Assembly (NCBI GenBank): GCA_013695975.1
Contig: JACCZL010000774.1
Location: 1-6,316, forward strand
DNA length: 6,316 nt
Direction: 5' to 3'
Source: Chloroflexota bacterium
Lineage (GTDB): Bacteria > Chloroflexota > UBA6077 > JACCZL01
Shown here piece after piece: positions 1 to 5,280 of this stretch. The notes below the pieces were generated by a model, which made no database searches, was not told where the DNA came from, and saw only the letters and a program-made list of their open reading frames with translations. Position 1 is the first letter of the stretch; every line of letters begins with the position of its first letter. Position numbers and translations under genes: made by a program.

Positions 1-145
1 GAACCGTGCGCAAAGCGTGCTCCCCATCCCGCACGATCACTGGGTCGAAACCCGCGAGCATCAGGACGGCGGCGATCAATTCTCCGATGCTCGGATCGTC
101 TTCGACGACCAACACCACTTTGGCCGAGGATCCGCCCCACAGCAT
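1..145 (-). CDS. Response regulator, N-terminal part of receiver domain (cut by window edge)
   Basis: Only the first 48 codons are inside the window; the gene continues beyond position 1. The protein begins MLWGGSSAKVVLVVEDD. It has the hallmarks of a CheY-like receiver domain: a hydrophobic first beta strand (KVVLVV, residues 9-14) followed by the acidic cluster E15-D16-D17, which binds Mg2+ in this family. Next come the first helix (SIGELIAAVLMLAGF, about residues 19-33) and the second strand and turn VIVRDGEHAL, which is very typical of two-component regulators. The phosphorylated aspartate, expected near residue 60, and any output domain lie outside the window, so the DNA-binding subclass cannot be told. 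The ATG at 145 fits the usual few residues before the first strand. A GGGAG about 10 bases upstream could be a weak ribosome site. The reading frame stays open upstream, so a longer start cannot be excluded. It lies 88 bases downstream of the 171-residue gene on the same strand. No intact partner kinase is visible. Confidence 0.86.
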   Translation of the reverse strand, partial: MLWGGSSAKVVLVVEDDPSIGELIAAVLMLAGFDPVIVRDGEHALRTV

Positions 146-233
146 AAGCCCTCGACTCCCGGTGTAAAGTCCGCTCGCACCCTCCTGCGCAAGACCTGTG
201 CCAGCCGCGCGCCTCCGTCCCCGGGATTCGGGG

Positions 234-749
234 TCAGCCCGCTGCCCGTCGGTCCCGCTCGGCCGCCAGGACCCACTGCGCGAGCACTTCGGCGAGAGCC
301 TGAGCCAGCTCGCGCACGTACTCCGCTGGGCCACCGCGGGGGCGGGAACCAACCCGCCAGGTCGAAATGCCGGCCACGACCGCCAGAGTGCAGTCGTCTT
401 GCCGATTGCCCGCGAGGAAATCCGGGCGCGTGCCCCAGCAACCGAGCCGCGGGTTCAGCTCGCGGTCGGGTCGAGGCCGGGGGTCATAGAAGTCGACGGT
501 CACCTCGGTGAGGCGACTGCAGAGCAACGACCAGAGACCAGAGCAGCGGGCGGTGGCGATGCCGAGGTCGGCAAGGGTGAGCGGCTGCCCCTCGAGCAAG
601 ACCGCGAGCTGCACCAGGTCGGTGTCCGCCTCGTCGGGCGGGTCGACGATCACCTCGGAGACGAGGACCTGGAAGACGAAGTCTCCGATCTTGAGCCGGG
701 TCGACAGGGCCGGCCGAGACAGATCGGGCAGCGGCGCCGACCACGCCAC
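234..749 (-). CDS. Hypothetical protein, 171 residues, downstream of the MFS permease
   Basis: I do not recognise a family. I take the frame as coding because its third codon positions are overwhelmingly G or C and the protein is balanced. It alternates hydrophobic and charged stretches such as LKIGDFVFQVLVSEVIVD (residues 19-36) and TDLVQLAVLLEGQPLTLADLGIATARC (about 43-69), whereas the competing plus-strand frames are arginine-rich and proline-rich. It starts with GTG at 749, only 6 bases after the permease TGA, with no clear Shine-Dalgarno sequence, so it is probably translated by coupling to the permease. The N-terminal half reads like a strand-rich fold followed by a helix pair. A central acidic and proline-rich linker (DFYDPRPRPDRE, near 86-97) follows. 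The C-terminal end is a helix (about 143-165) rich in Ala, Leu and Glu. There are four cysteines, scattered rather than in a metal-binding pattern. I see no signal peptide or membrane segment, so it is probably cytoplasmic. Function unknown. Confidence 0.62.
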   Translation of the reverse strand: MAWSAPLPDLSRPALSTRLKIGDFVFQVLVSEVIVDPPDEADTDLVQLAVLLEGQPLTLADLGIATARCSGLWSLLCSRLTEVTVDFYDPRPRPDRELNPRLGCWGTRPDFLAGNRQDDCTLAVVAGISTWRVGSRPRGGPAEYVRELAQALAEVLAQWVLAAERDRRAAG

Positions 750-755
750 GGCGGA

Positions 756-2045
756 TCAGGCCGGCACCGGCACCGCGCGGGCCGGCGTGAAGATCTTGAG
801 GCTGAGTCCGGCGGCGACAAAGCCGAGCAACCCGGCGGCCAGGAAGGCCCCGTTGTAGCTGCCGAGCAGGTCGTACGCCAGCCCGCCACCGTACGACGCC
901 ATCGCCGCCCCGACCTGATGGGCGCAAAAGATCCAGCCGAAGATCGTCCCGACTGAACGACGACCGAAGCGGTCGGCGGTCAGCGCCACCGTGGGCGGCA
1001 CCGTGGCGATGTAATCGAGGCCGAAGAGAATCGCGAACAGCGTCAGGCCAAGGTTGTCCTGGATGAATGGCAGCCCGACCAGCGAGACCGCTCGGAACCC
1101 GTAGTAGACCGCCAGCAGCCGCCGCGGATTGAAGCGGTCGGTCAGGTAGCCGGAGATCGTCGTGCCGACCACGTTCATCAGGCCGAGCAGGGCGAGCGCA
1201 CCGGCGGCGACCTGCTCGGTGAACCCATGCTCCACGGCGTGGGGGATCAGGTGGGTCCCGATCAGCCCGTTGCTGGTAAACCCGCAAATGTAGAAGCTGC
1301 CTGCCAGCAGCCAGAAGTCGCCGGTCCGGAGGGCATCCGGGAGCGGCGTCGTCAGGCCTCCGACCGGGCCGGTCGTCGGCGGGGCATCCTCGGCGCCGTA
1401 GGGCTCGAGGCCGACCTCGGCGGGCTGGTCGCGCATGACCAGGACGACGAGCGGGAGCACCACGAGCGTCAGGACGCCGACTCCAAAAGCGATCGCAGCG
1501 CGCCACCCGAACGTCAGCGTGAGACTCATCAAGATCGGGACGAAGATGAACTGACCGGCCGATGCGCCAGCCCCCAGGATGCCGATTACCAGACCCCGTC
1601 TGGCCACAAACCAGCGATTGGCGACCGTTGCCGCCATGACCATCGCCAGGGTGCCGGAGCCCAGCCCAACGACCAGCCCCCACCACAGGTTTAGCTCGAG
1701 CAGGCTCTGCATCATCAGCATCGCGGCCGAGCCGACGATGGTAATCAGCAAGCCACCGAGCATGATGAGGCGCGGCCCGATGCGATCGAGCAGGCGACCG
1801 GAGAGTGGCCCGGCGAGACCGTAGGTGAGCAGGCTGATCGCCACCGCGAACGAGATGGCGGAGCGCTCCCAGCCAAACTCTGCTTCAAGGGGCTTGATGA
1901 CGATGCCGGGGATGTTGCGGATCCCGGCCCCGACGAGGAGAGCGAGGAAGGTCACGCCGACGACCAGCCAGCCGTAGTGAATCCCGCGCGCCGCCAACGC
2001 CGCCACCAGGCTCGATCCCGCTCTGCTCACGGTCCCCGTCGCCAT
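756..2045 (-). CDS. MFS permease, monocarboxylate / oxalate-formate antiporter type
   Basis: A 429-residue, 12-helix secondary transporter of the major facilitator superfamily in the cytoplasmic membrane. The first half has the family signature after helix 2, GRLLDRIGPR (residues 83-92), and the second half has its pseudo-repeat GYLTDRFNPRR (299-309). RWFVARRGLVIGILGAGAS (144-162) matches the R-W-F-x-x-R-R-G-x-x-x-G-x-x-x-A-G pattern common in monocarboxylate and oxalate/formate antiporter-like MFS proteins. I therefore infer a small organic anion as substrate, without certainty. A hydrophilic central loop (about 205-240, rich in Pro, Glu and Gly) separates the two six-helix halves, and the C-terminal tail is short. 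The open frame extends upstream to 2096, but the Shine-Dalgarno sequence GAGGGG (2057-2052) lies immediately before an ATG at 2051 and 6 bases before the ATG at 2045. I therefore chose 2045; 2051 would add only Met-Ala. The gene is probably co-transcribed with the 171-residue gene that follows. Confidence 0.9.
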   Translation of the reverse strand: MATGTVSRAGSSLVAALAARGIHYGWLVVGVTFLALLVGAGIRNIPGIVIKPLEAEFGWERSAISFAVAISLLTYGLAGPLSGRLLDRIGPRLIMLGGLLITIVGSAAMLMMQSLLELNLWWGLVVGLGSGTLAMVMAATVANRWFVARRGLVIGILGAGASAGQFIFVPILMSLTLTFGWRAAIAFGVGVLTLVVLPLVVLVMRDQPAEVGLEPYGAEDAPPTTGPVGGLTTPLPDALRTGDFWLLAGSFYICGFTSNGLIGTHLIPHAVEHGFTEQVAAGALALLGLMNVVGTTISGYLTDRFNPRRLLAVYYGFRAVSLVGLPFIQDNLGLTLFAILFGLDYIATVPPTVALTADRFGRRSVGTIFGWIFCAHQVGAAMASYGGGLAYDLLGSYNGAFLAAGLLGFVAAGLSLKIFTPARAVPVPA

Positions 2046-2051
2046 AGCCAT

Positions 2052-2057
2052 CCCCTC
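2052..2057 (-). promoter_or_regulatory. Ribosome binding site of the MFS permease
   Basis: On the minus strand GAGGGG is followed by ATGGCT and then a second ATG. The spacing of 6 bases to the ATG at 2045 is suitable for initiation, while the ATG at 2051 abuts the purine tract. This decides the start against the longer frame opening at 2096, which has no comparable site. Confidence 0.6.
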
Positions 2058-2114
2058 GTTCGTCCTCAGCCCCGGGTTGTAACACAGCATCCCCACCCGA
2101 CATTCCCGCGCGGC

Positions 2115-2277
2115 TCAGCCAGCTCTCGGCGTCAGCACCCTGGCGTAGGGATCGAAGATCCTCGGCAGATGCCGCGGCTCGATCCCGACCCCTGGTGTCC
2201 GCCACGATCAGCCGCGCCCGGGAGCCGACTCGCTCGACACTGACCGTGATGCTCCCACCTGGAGGGGTGTGGCGCAG
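2115..2277 (-). pseudogene. Frameshifted fragment of a sensor histidine kinase ATPase (HATPase_c) domain
   Basis: Reading the minus strand from 2277 gives LRHTPPGGSI followed by TVSVERVGSRARLIVADT. This is how the end of the N box and the following strands of histidine kinases look (consensus N-A-L-R-H-T-P-x-G-G, then V-x-D-T-G-x-G-I). After the ACC codon at 2196-2194 one additional A (plus-strand T2193) breaks the frame. Skipping that base continues as GVGIEPRHLPRIFDPYARV, so the joined protein has the G1 nucleotide-binding box DTGVGI followed by the L-P-R-I-F-D-P-Y segment (F box). The restored frame ends at a TGA at 2117-2115, before any G2 box (G-T-G-L-G-L). On the upstream side the N-box asparagine, the phosphorylated histidine domain and the sensor part are missing. 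About 48 recognisable residues remain, so this is a dead relic. It is on the same strand as the response regulator at the left edge, but about 2 kb from it and separated by two genes. Whether they were once partners cannot be told. Confidence 0.78.
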
Positions 2278-2328
2278 GCGTGCGCCCTTGCTTGCAGGCA
2301 GCGCAGCGAGGGCGCACGCCGTGCGCCC
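2277..2328. repeat. Three-armed GC-rich inverted repeat
   Basis: GGCGTGCGCCC (2277-2287) is a perfect 11-base inverted match to GGGCGCACGCC (2310-2320), with a 22-base loop. The middle arm also pairs with GTGCGCCC (2321-2328) through 8 base pairs and a 3-base loop. The two hairpins share the middle arm and exclude each other. There is no T tract on either side, so a classical intrinsic terminator is unlikely. The layout resembles a small interspersed palindromic element. Its left edge coincides with the upstream break of the histidine kinase relic. Confidence 0.7.
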
Positions 2329-2527
2329 CTACATGGCTGACACATTCCGCACCCAGCAACGGAACCATGCCAGACCACTTGTGCTCCGGGTACTGTCCTT
2401 CGACCCCATCGCGCGCTTCGGAAGACGGACTACCGCAACAAGTCCTGGTGGGTCATCTCGGGTAACGCACACACTTGGTGGCCCGCGTGCGACGACGCGA
2501 GCATCTCGTCCAAGAGAAACGACCACC

Positions 2528-2556
2528 TTGTCATTCTGAGCGAAGCGAAGAAATCC
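2528..2556 (+). repeat. Interspersed repeat copy 1 (CTGAGCG type)
   Basis: This 29-base unit starts TTGTCATTCTGAGCGAAGCG. It agrees at 23 of 29 positions with the reverse complement of copy 3 (2667-2695), including three uninterrupted blocks of 7 bases. Repeats with this core (CATTCTGAGCGnAGCGAAG) are, from general knowledge, scattered in intergenic DNA of many environmental bacterial genomes. They encode nothing visible. Confidence 0.75.
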
Positions 2557-2620
2557 TGCAGAATCGAGCGCCCCTCGCGCTCCCTCGTTCGGTCCACGAG
2601 TTCTCGGACGCTCTCAGCCT

Positions 2621-2645
2621 GCCACCCTGAGCGGAGCCAAGGGCC
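2621..2645 (+). repeat. Interspersed repeat copy 2, degenerate (CTGAGCG type)
   Basis: The core CCCTGAGCGGAGCCAAGG matches the other copies at about 17 of 21 positions. It has the same orientation as copy 1 and lies 64 bases after it. It lacks the outer TTGTCAT and is the most diverged of the three. Confidence 0.5.
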
Positions 2646-2666
2646 TTGCCTCCCTAGTCCAGGACC

Positions 2667-2695
2667 GAGATGCTTCGCTGCGCTCAGGATGACAA
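2667..2695 (-). repeat. Interspersed repeat copy 3, inverted (CTGAGCG type)
   Basis: On the minus strand it begins TTGTCATCCTGAGCGCAGCG. It is the inverted counterpart of copy 1, so copies 1 and 3 could pair as a long imperfect stem enclosing about 110 bases, including copy 2. It ends about 85 bases before the GH1 start codon. Confidence 0.75.
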
Positions 2696-2770
2696 TTGTA
2701 GAGTACAGTCGTCTACCGCGGGCTGAGCACGCATCCCAGATTGCGCACTACGGCGAAACCCTGCTCCTAT

Positions 2771-2776
2771 TACACT
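2771..2776 (+). promoter_or_regulatory. Possible -10 element for leaderless transcription of the GH1 gene
   Basis: TACACT fits the T-A-N-N-N-T form of a -10 box. It lies exactly 7 to 12 bases before the A of the ATG at 2783, the position expected if transcription starts at the start codon itself. No Shine-Dalgarno sequence precedes that ATG, which agrees with a leaderless message. No good -35 hexamer is seen at 16-18 bases upstream, so the call is tentative. Confidence 0.35.
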
Positions 2777-2782
2777 TTCATC

Positions 2783-4318
2783 ATGCCGACATCCAGCACG
2801 CCGAAACAGGCCGTCCAGCGACTGCTCCGCCCGAAGCGCCAATCCCTCCCAGCGGACTTCCTGTTCGGGGTCGGGACCGCTGACCATCAGTGCGAGGCGT
2901 TCGATCCGCGCTTTCCTGACGTCTGGGATGACTGGGAGGCGCGCCATCCGCTGCGCCACCCGGGCCAGGCATGCTGCCAGACGCGGGGTCGGGCGACCGA
3001 TTTCTGGAACCGCTACCCCGAGGACGTCGAGCTCGCGCGGCAGCTCGGGGCAAAGGCATTCCGCTTCTCGATCGCCTGGGCGAGGGTCGAGCCGGAGCCG
3101 GGCCGCTTCTCGCAGGCGGCACTCGATCATTATCGGCGGCTCGTCGACACGATCATCGCGGCCGGCATGGAGCCGATCGTCACGCTGATGCACTTCGTCT
3201 GGCCCCGCCACGTCGAGGAGCGCGGCGGACTCCGAGCGCCGTCGTTCCCGGATTGGTTCGGCGAGTACACCGCCCGCGTCCGCGACGCGCTCGGCGACCG
3301 CGCCCGCTACTGGATCACGATCAACGAGCCGAACGCCCTCGTCTTCGGGTACCTCAAGCCATTCTGGATGCAGGCCTATGCCTGGCCGCCTGGCCTCCCG
3401 CCGAGCGCCGACGATAGCGAGAGTATGCGGGCGACCGCCGAGGTGATCCGCAACCTGTTCAAGGCCAATCGCGAGGCCCGTCGGGTGCTCCGTTCAGGGC
3501 CCGGCGGCGAGCGCCGACTGGTCTCGGCCAACGGCTACTACCTCGGGCTGCCGGATCGCTTCTGGCGTGTCCCGTTTCCACTGATGCACCTCGTCGACTG
3601 GCGGGCACGCTCGGAGAAGGGCTGGAACGAGGAGGAGTGGGTGCTGCGCGAGGGGCGGATCGTGGCCCGCCCGACGCGGGCGGAGAACCGACTGCTGACG
3701 CTGCTGGCCCGCGGCGGCAGCCTACCGCTGCTCCGACCGCTCGCCCGCGTCCTCGCCGACCTCCACCGCTTTGGCGCGATGTTTTCGTTCGTCGCGGCCA
3801 ACTGGTGGCACCTGGGCATGCGCGGCGATCTGCCCACCTTCTTGTGTCCGCCCGATTGCCGCGACCAGCAAGATTACGTCGCATTCGACTATTACTTTGG
3901 CACCCCACTGCTGGTCCAGATCGGAACGCTCATGGAGGTCCTCGAGCGTCGCTACAACAGCGCGCCGATCTGGCCGGCCGGGCTGTATGGGGCGCTGCGG
4001 TACTTCAAGGACCTGTTCCCCGACAAGCCGATCTTCATCATCGAGAATGGCGTCGCCGCCGAGTGCGGCGACAAGAAGCGAGCCCGCTACCTGCGCGACC
4101 ACGTGCGCGAGGTCCAGCACGCCCGCCAAGACGGGGTCAACGTCATCGGTCACCTGGCCTGGAGCCTCACCACCAACCGCGAGTGGGGCCTGCCGACCGG
4201 AGCGCATGGAGACTTTGGCCTCTACCACGTCGACCTCGACGGCGATCCCGAGCTGGTCCGCCATCCCACCTTCGCCGCCCTGGCCTACCGCACGATCATC
4301 CGTCGTCGGGGCGCCTGA
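2783..4318 (+). CDS. Family GH1 glycoside hydrolase (beta-glucosidase-like)
   Basis: A 511-residue (beta/alpha)8-barrel retaining glycosidase of family GH1, which cleaves beta-linked sugars from the non-reducing end. Both catalytic glutamates are present: the acid/base E182 in WITINEPN and the nucleophile E421 in IFIIENG. Sugar-binding positions can be followed: Q36 in FGVGTADHQCEA, H137 in LMHFVWP, and N465, E467 and W468 in WSLTTNREW. Several flanking positions differ from the common consensus: T464 replaces the usual Asp of WSLxDNxEW, D369 sits where N-Y-Y is normal, and IIENG replaces ITENG. The length is slightly above the usual 440-480 residues; the extra length is an N-terminal tail and a loop near 300-345. 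No signal peptide is evident, so it is probably cytoplasmic. I chose the ATG at 2783 because the GH1 fold starts soon after it; an in-frame TTG at 2741 would add 14 residues without a ribosome site. It stands first in a unit with two glycosyltransferases, which suggests glycan or glycoside remodelling. The natural substrate is unknown. Confidence 0.92.
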   Translation: MPTSSTPKQAVQRLLRPKRQSLPADFLFGVGTADHQCEAFDPRFPDVWDDWEARHPLRHPGQACCQTRGRATDFWNRYPEDVELARQLGAKAFRFSIAWARVEPEPGRFSQAALDHYRRLVDTIIAAGMEPIVTLMHFVWPRHVEERGGLRAPSFPDWFGEYTARVRDALGDRARYWITINEPNALVFGYLKPFWMQAYAWPPGLPPSADDSESMRATAEVIRNLFKANREARRVLRSGPGGERRLVSANGYYLGLPDRFWRVPFPLMHLVDWRARSEKGWNEEEWVLREGRIVARPTRAENRLLTLLARGGSLPLLRPLARVLADLHRFGAMFSFVAANWWHLGMRGDLPTFLCPPDCRDQQDYVAFDYYFGTPLLVQIGTLMEVLERRYNSAPIWPAGLYGALRYFKDLFPDKPIFIIENGVAAECGDKKRARYLRDHVREVQHARQDGVNVIGHLAWSLTTNREWGLPTGAHGDFGLYHVDLDGDPELVRHPTFAALAYRTIIRRRGA

Positions 4319-4325
4319 AGGCCCC

Positions 4326-4330
4326 GAGGA
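4326..4330 (+). promoter_or_regulatory. Ribosome binding site of the first glycosyltransferase
   Basis: GAGGA lies 9 bases before the ATG at 4340, within the 21-base gap after the GH1 stop codon. It is the only convincing Shine-Dalgarno sequence in the plus-strand gene block and supports the 4340 start. Confidence 0.55.
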
Positions 4331-4339
4331 CGCCTCGAT

Positions 4340-5278
4340 ATGATCGCGGTCATCATCCCCAACTGGAACGGCGCCCATCTCCTTCGGACGTGCCTGGATG
4401 CCCTCCGGCGCCAGCGCTTCCGCGAGTTCGAGACGGTCGTGGTCGACAACGGCTCGACCGATCGGTCGCTCGACCTCATGGCCGGCGAGTTCCCCGAAGT
4501 CCGCGTCCTGGCGCTGGACCGCAACCTCGGCCTGGCCGGCGGGACCAATGCCGGCATCCTGGCGACCGACGCCGAGATCGTCGTCACCCTCAACAACGAC
4601 ACCGAGGCCCACCCGGCGTGGCTCGGCGAGCTGGTCCGCGGCCTCGCAGCCCATCCCGAAGCCGGCTCGGCCGCGTCGAAGCTGCTGCTCTTCGACCGCC
4701 GCGACGTGATCCACTCGGCCGGCGACTACTATCGCCTCGACGGCATTCCAGGGAACCGCGGCGTCTGGGAGCAGGACGACGGCCGCTACGCCGCGACCGA
4801 GGCGGTCTTCGGGGCGTGCGCAGGAGCGGCGGCCTACCGTCGTCGGATGCTGGACGACGTCGGGCTCTTCGACGAGTCGTTCTTTATGTACTGCGAGGAC
4901 GTCGACCTCGCGTTTCGGGCCCAGCTTCTCGGTTACAGTTGCATCTTCGTCCCGACGGCGATCGTCTACCACATGCTGAGCGCGACCGGTGGCGGTCCCC
5001 TTGCCAGCTACTACTGTGGTCGCAACTTCCTCCGCGTGGTCGTCAAGGACATGCCGAGCCCCCTCCTCCGACGACTCTGGCCGCGGATCGTCGTCGCCCA
5101 GCTTCGGCTGGCCGCCGAGGCCGCCCGCCACCTCCGCGAACCGGCGGCGCGGGCCCGCCTCCGCGGCCAGCTCGACGCCCTGCGCGAGCTACCGGCGCTG
5201 CTGCGGCTGCGCGGGGTCGTCCAGGCTCGCCGACGCGTGTCGAGCGGCTATCTTGTCTCGGTCATGGCGTCGCCGTGA
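4340..5278 (+). CDS. Family 2 glycosyltransferase (GT-A fold, rhamnosyltransferase-like)
   Basis: A 312-residue inverting glycosyltransferase of the GT2 family, which transfers a sugar from a nucleotide-activated donor. The N-terminal nucleotide-binding half begins with the strand IAVIIPNWNG (2-11) and contains VVVDNGSTD (33-41) and NLGLAGGTNAGI (62-73). The metal-binding DXD equivalent is NND (85-87). The acceptor-side motif is FFMYCEDVDLAFR (181-193), with the E186-D187 pair in the position of the catalytic base region of this family. The C-terminal third is helical, rich in Arg and Leu (about 236-300), and amphipathic, so the protein is probably a soluble or membrane-associated enzyme working on the cytoplasmic face. 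I see no transmembrane helix. This subgroup (WcaE/WbbL-like) commonly adds rhamnose or related sugars to polysaccharides, but donor and acceptor cannot be read here. The gene is 21 bases downstream of the GH1 gene and 2 bases upstream of a second GT2 gene. Confidence 0.92.
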   Translation: MIAVIIPNWNGAHLLRTCLDALRRQRFREFETVVVDNGSTDRSLDLMAGEFPEVRVLALDRNLGLAGGTNAGILATDAEIVVTLNNDTEAHPAWLGELVRGLAAHPEAGSAASKLLLFDRRDVIHSAGDYYRLDGIPGNRGVWEQDDGRYAATEAVFGACAGAAAYRRRMLDDVGLFDESFFMYCEDVDLAFRAQLLGYSCIFVPTAIVYHMLSATGGGPLASYYCGRNFLRVVVKDMPSPLLRRLWPRIVVAQLRLAAEAARHLREPAARARLRGQLDALRELPALLRLRGVVQARRRVSSGYLVSVMASP

Positions 5279-5280
5279 CC

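Larger units (their letters stand above)
2046..2782. other. Intergenic region between two divergent gene blocks, rich in relics and repeats
   Basis: No intact gene is supported here. From left to right the region holds the permease ribosome site, a broken histidine kinase fragment (2115-2277), a three-armed inverted repeat (2277-2328), about 200 bases with no recognisable content (2329-2527), three copies of a CTGAGCG-type interspersed repeat (2528-2695), and a short leader with a possible promoter before the GH1 gene. Small open frames in 2329-2526 on both strands have no recognisable domain, no ribosome site and no coding bias like that of the flanking genes, so I leave them out. Promoters for both divergent blocks must lie in or near this region. 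I could not find a convincing -35/-10 pair for the permease. Confidence 0.7.

Noticed and set aside
218..238. A short CCCC / GGGG inverted match after the 171-residue gene, considered as a terminator
   Set aside because: The stem is about 5 base pairs and no T tract follows on the minus strand, so it is expected by chance in GC-rich DNA.
198..956. A 252-codon plus-strand frame opposite the 171-residue gene
   Set aside because: Its composition (Arg, Gly, Glu, Asp repeats) is typical of an antisense shadow. The minus-strand frame has the expected third-position G/C bias.
484..1686. A 400-codon minus-strand frame overlapping the permease and the 171-residue gene
   Set aside because: The translation is a low-complexity Arg/Pro/Gly-rich sequence. 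The permease in the other frame has full MFS signatures and correct helix pattern.
2331..2347. The segment around ACATGGCTGACACATTC, which vaguely recalls the end sequences of some insertion elements
   Set aside because: Only one such end is present, without an inverted partner, target duplication or transposase remnant in the window, so the resemblance is not usable evidence.
2329..2526. A 65-codon minus-strand open frame in the intergenic region
   Set aside because: It has no ribosome site, no recognisable domain and weaker coding bias than its neighbours. It may be decayed coding sequence but nothing supports a gene.
2698..2716. A GTAGA / TCTAC inverted match considered as an operator for the GH1 gene
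   Set aside because: Arms of only 5 bases with a 9-base gap are common by chance, and no second copy or regulator gene is nearby.
3722..5131. A 469-codon minus-strand open frame opposite GH1 and the first glycosyltransferase
   Set aside because: The protein is rich in Val, Asp, Glu, Gly and Arg, with no recognisable motif. It is the antisense shadow of well-supported genes.
3637..5280. A very long stop-free plus-strand frame running through GH1 and the first glycosyltransferase into the second one
   Set aside because: Upstream of 5281 the translation is Arg/Pro-rich with no domain, while GH1 and GT2 motifs lie in the other frames. It is a product of the high G/C at third codon positions. 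Only 5281-6240 of this frame is real.
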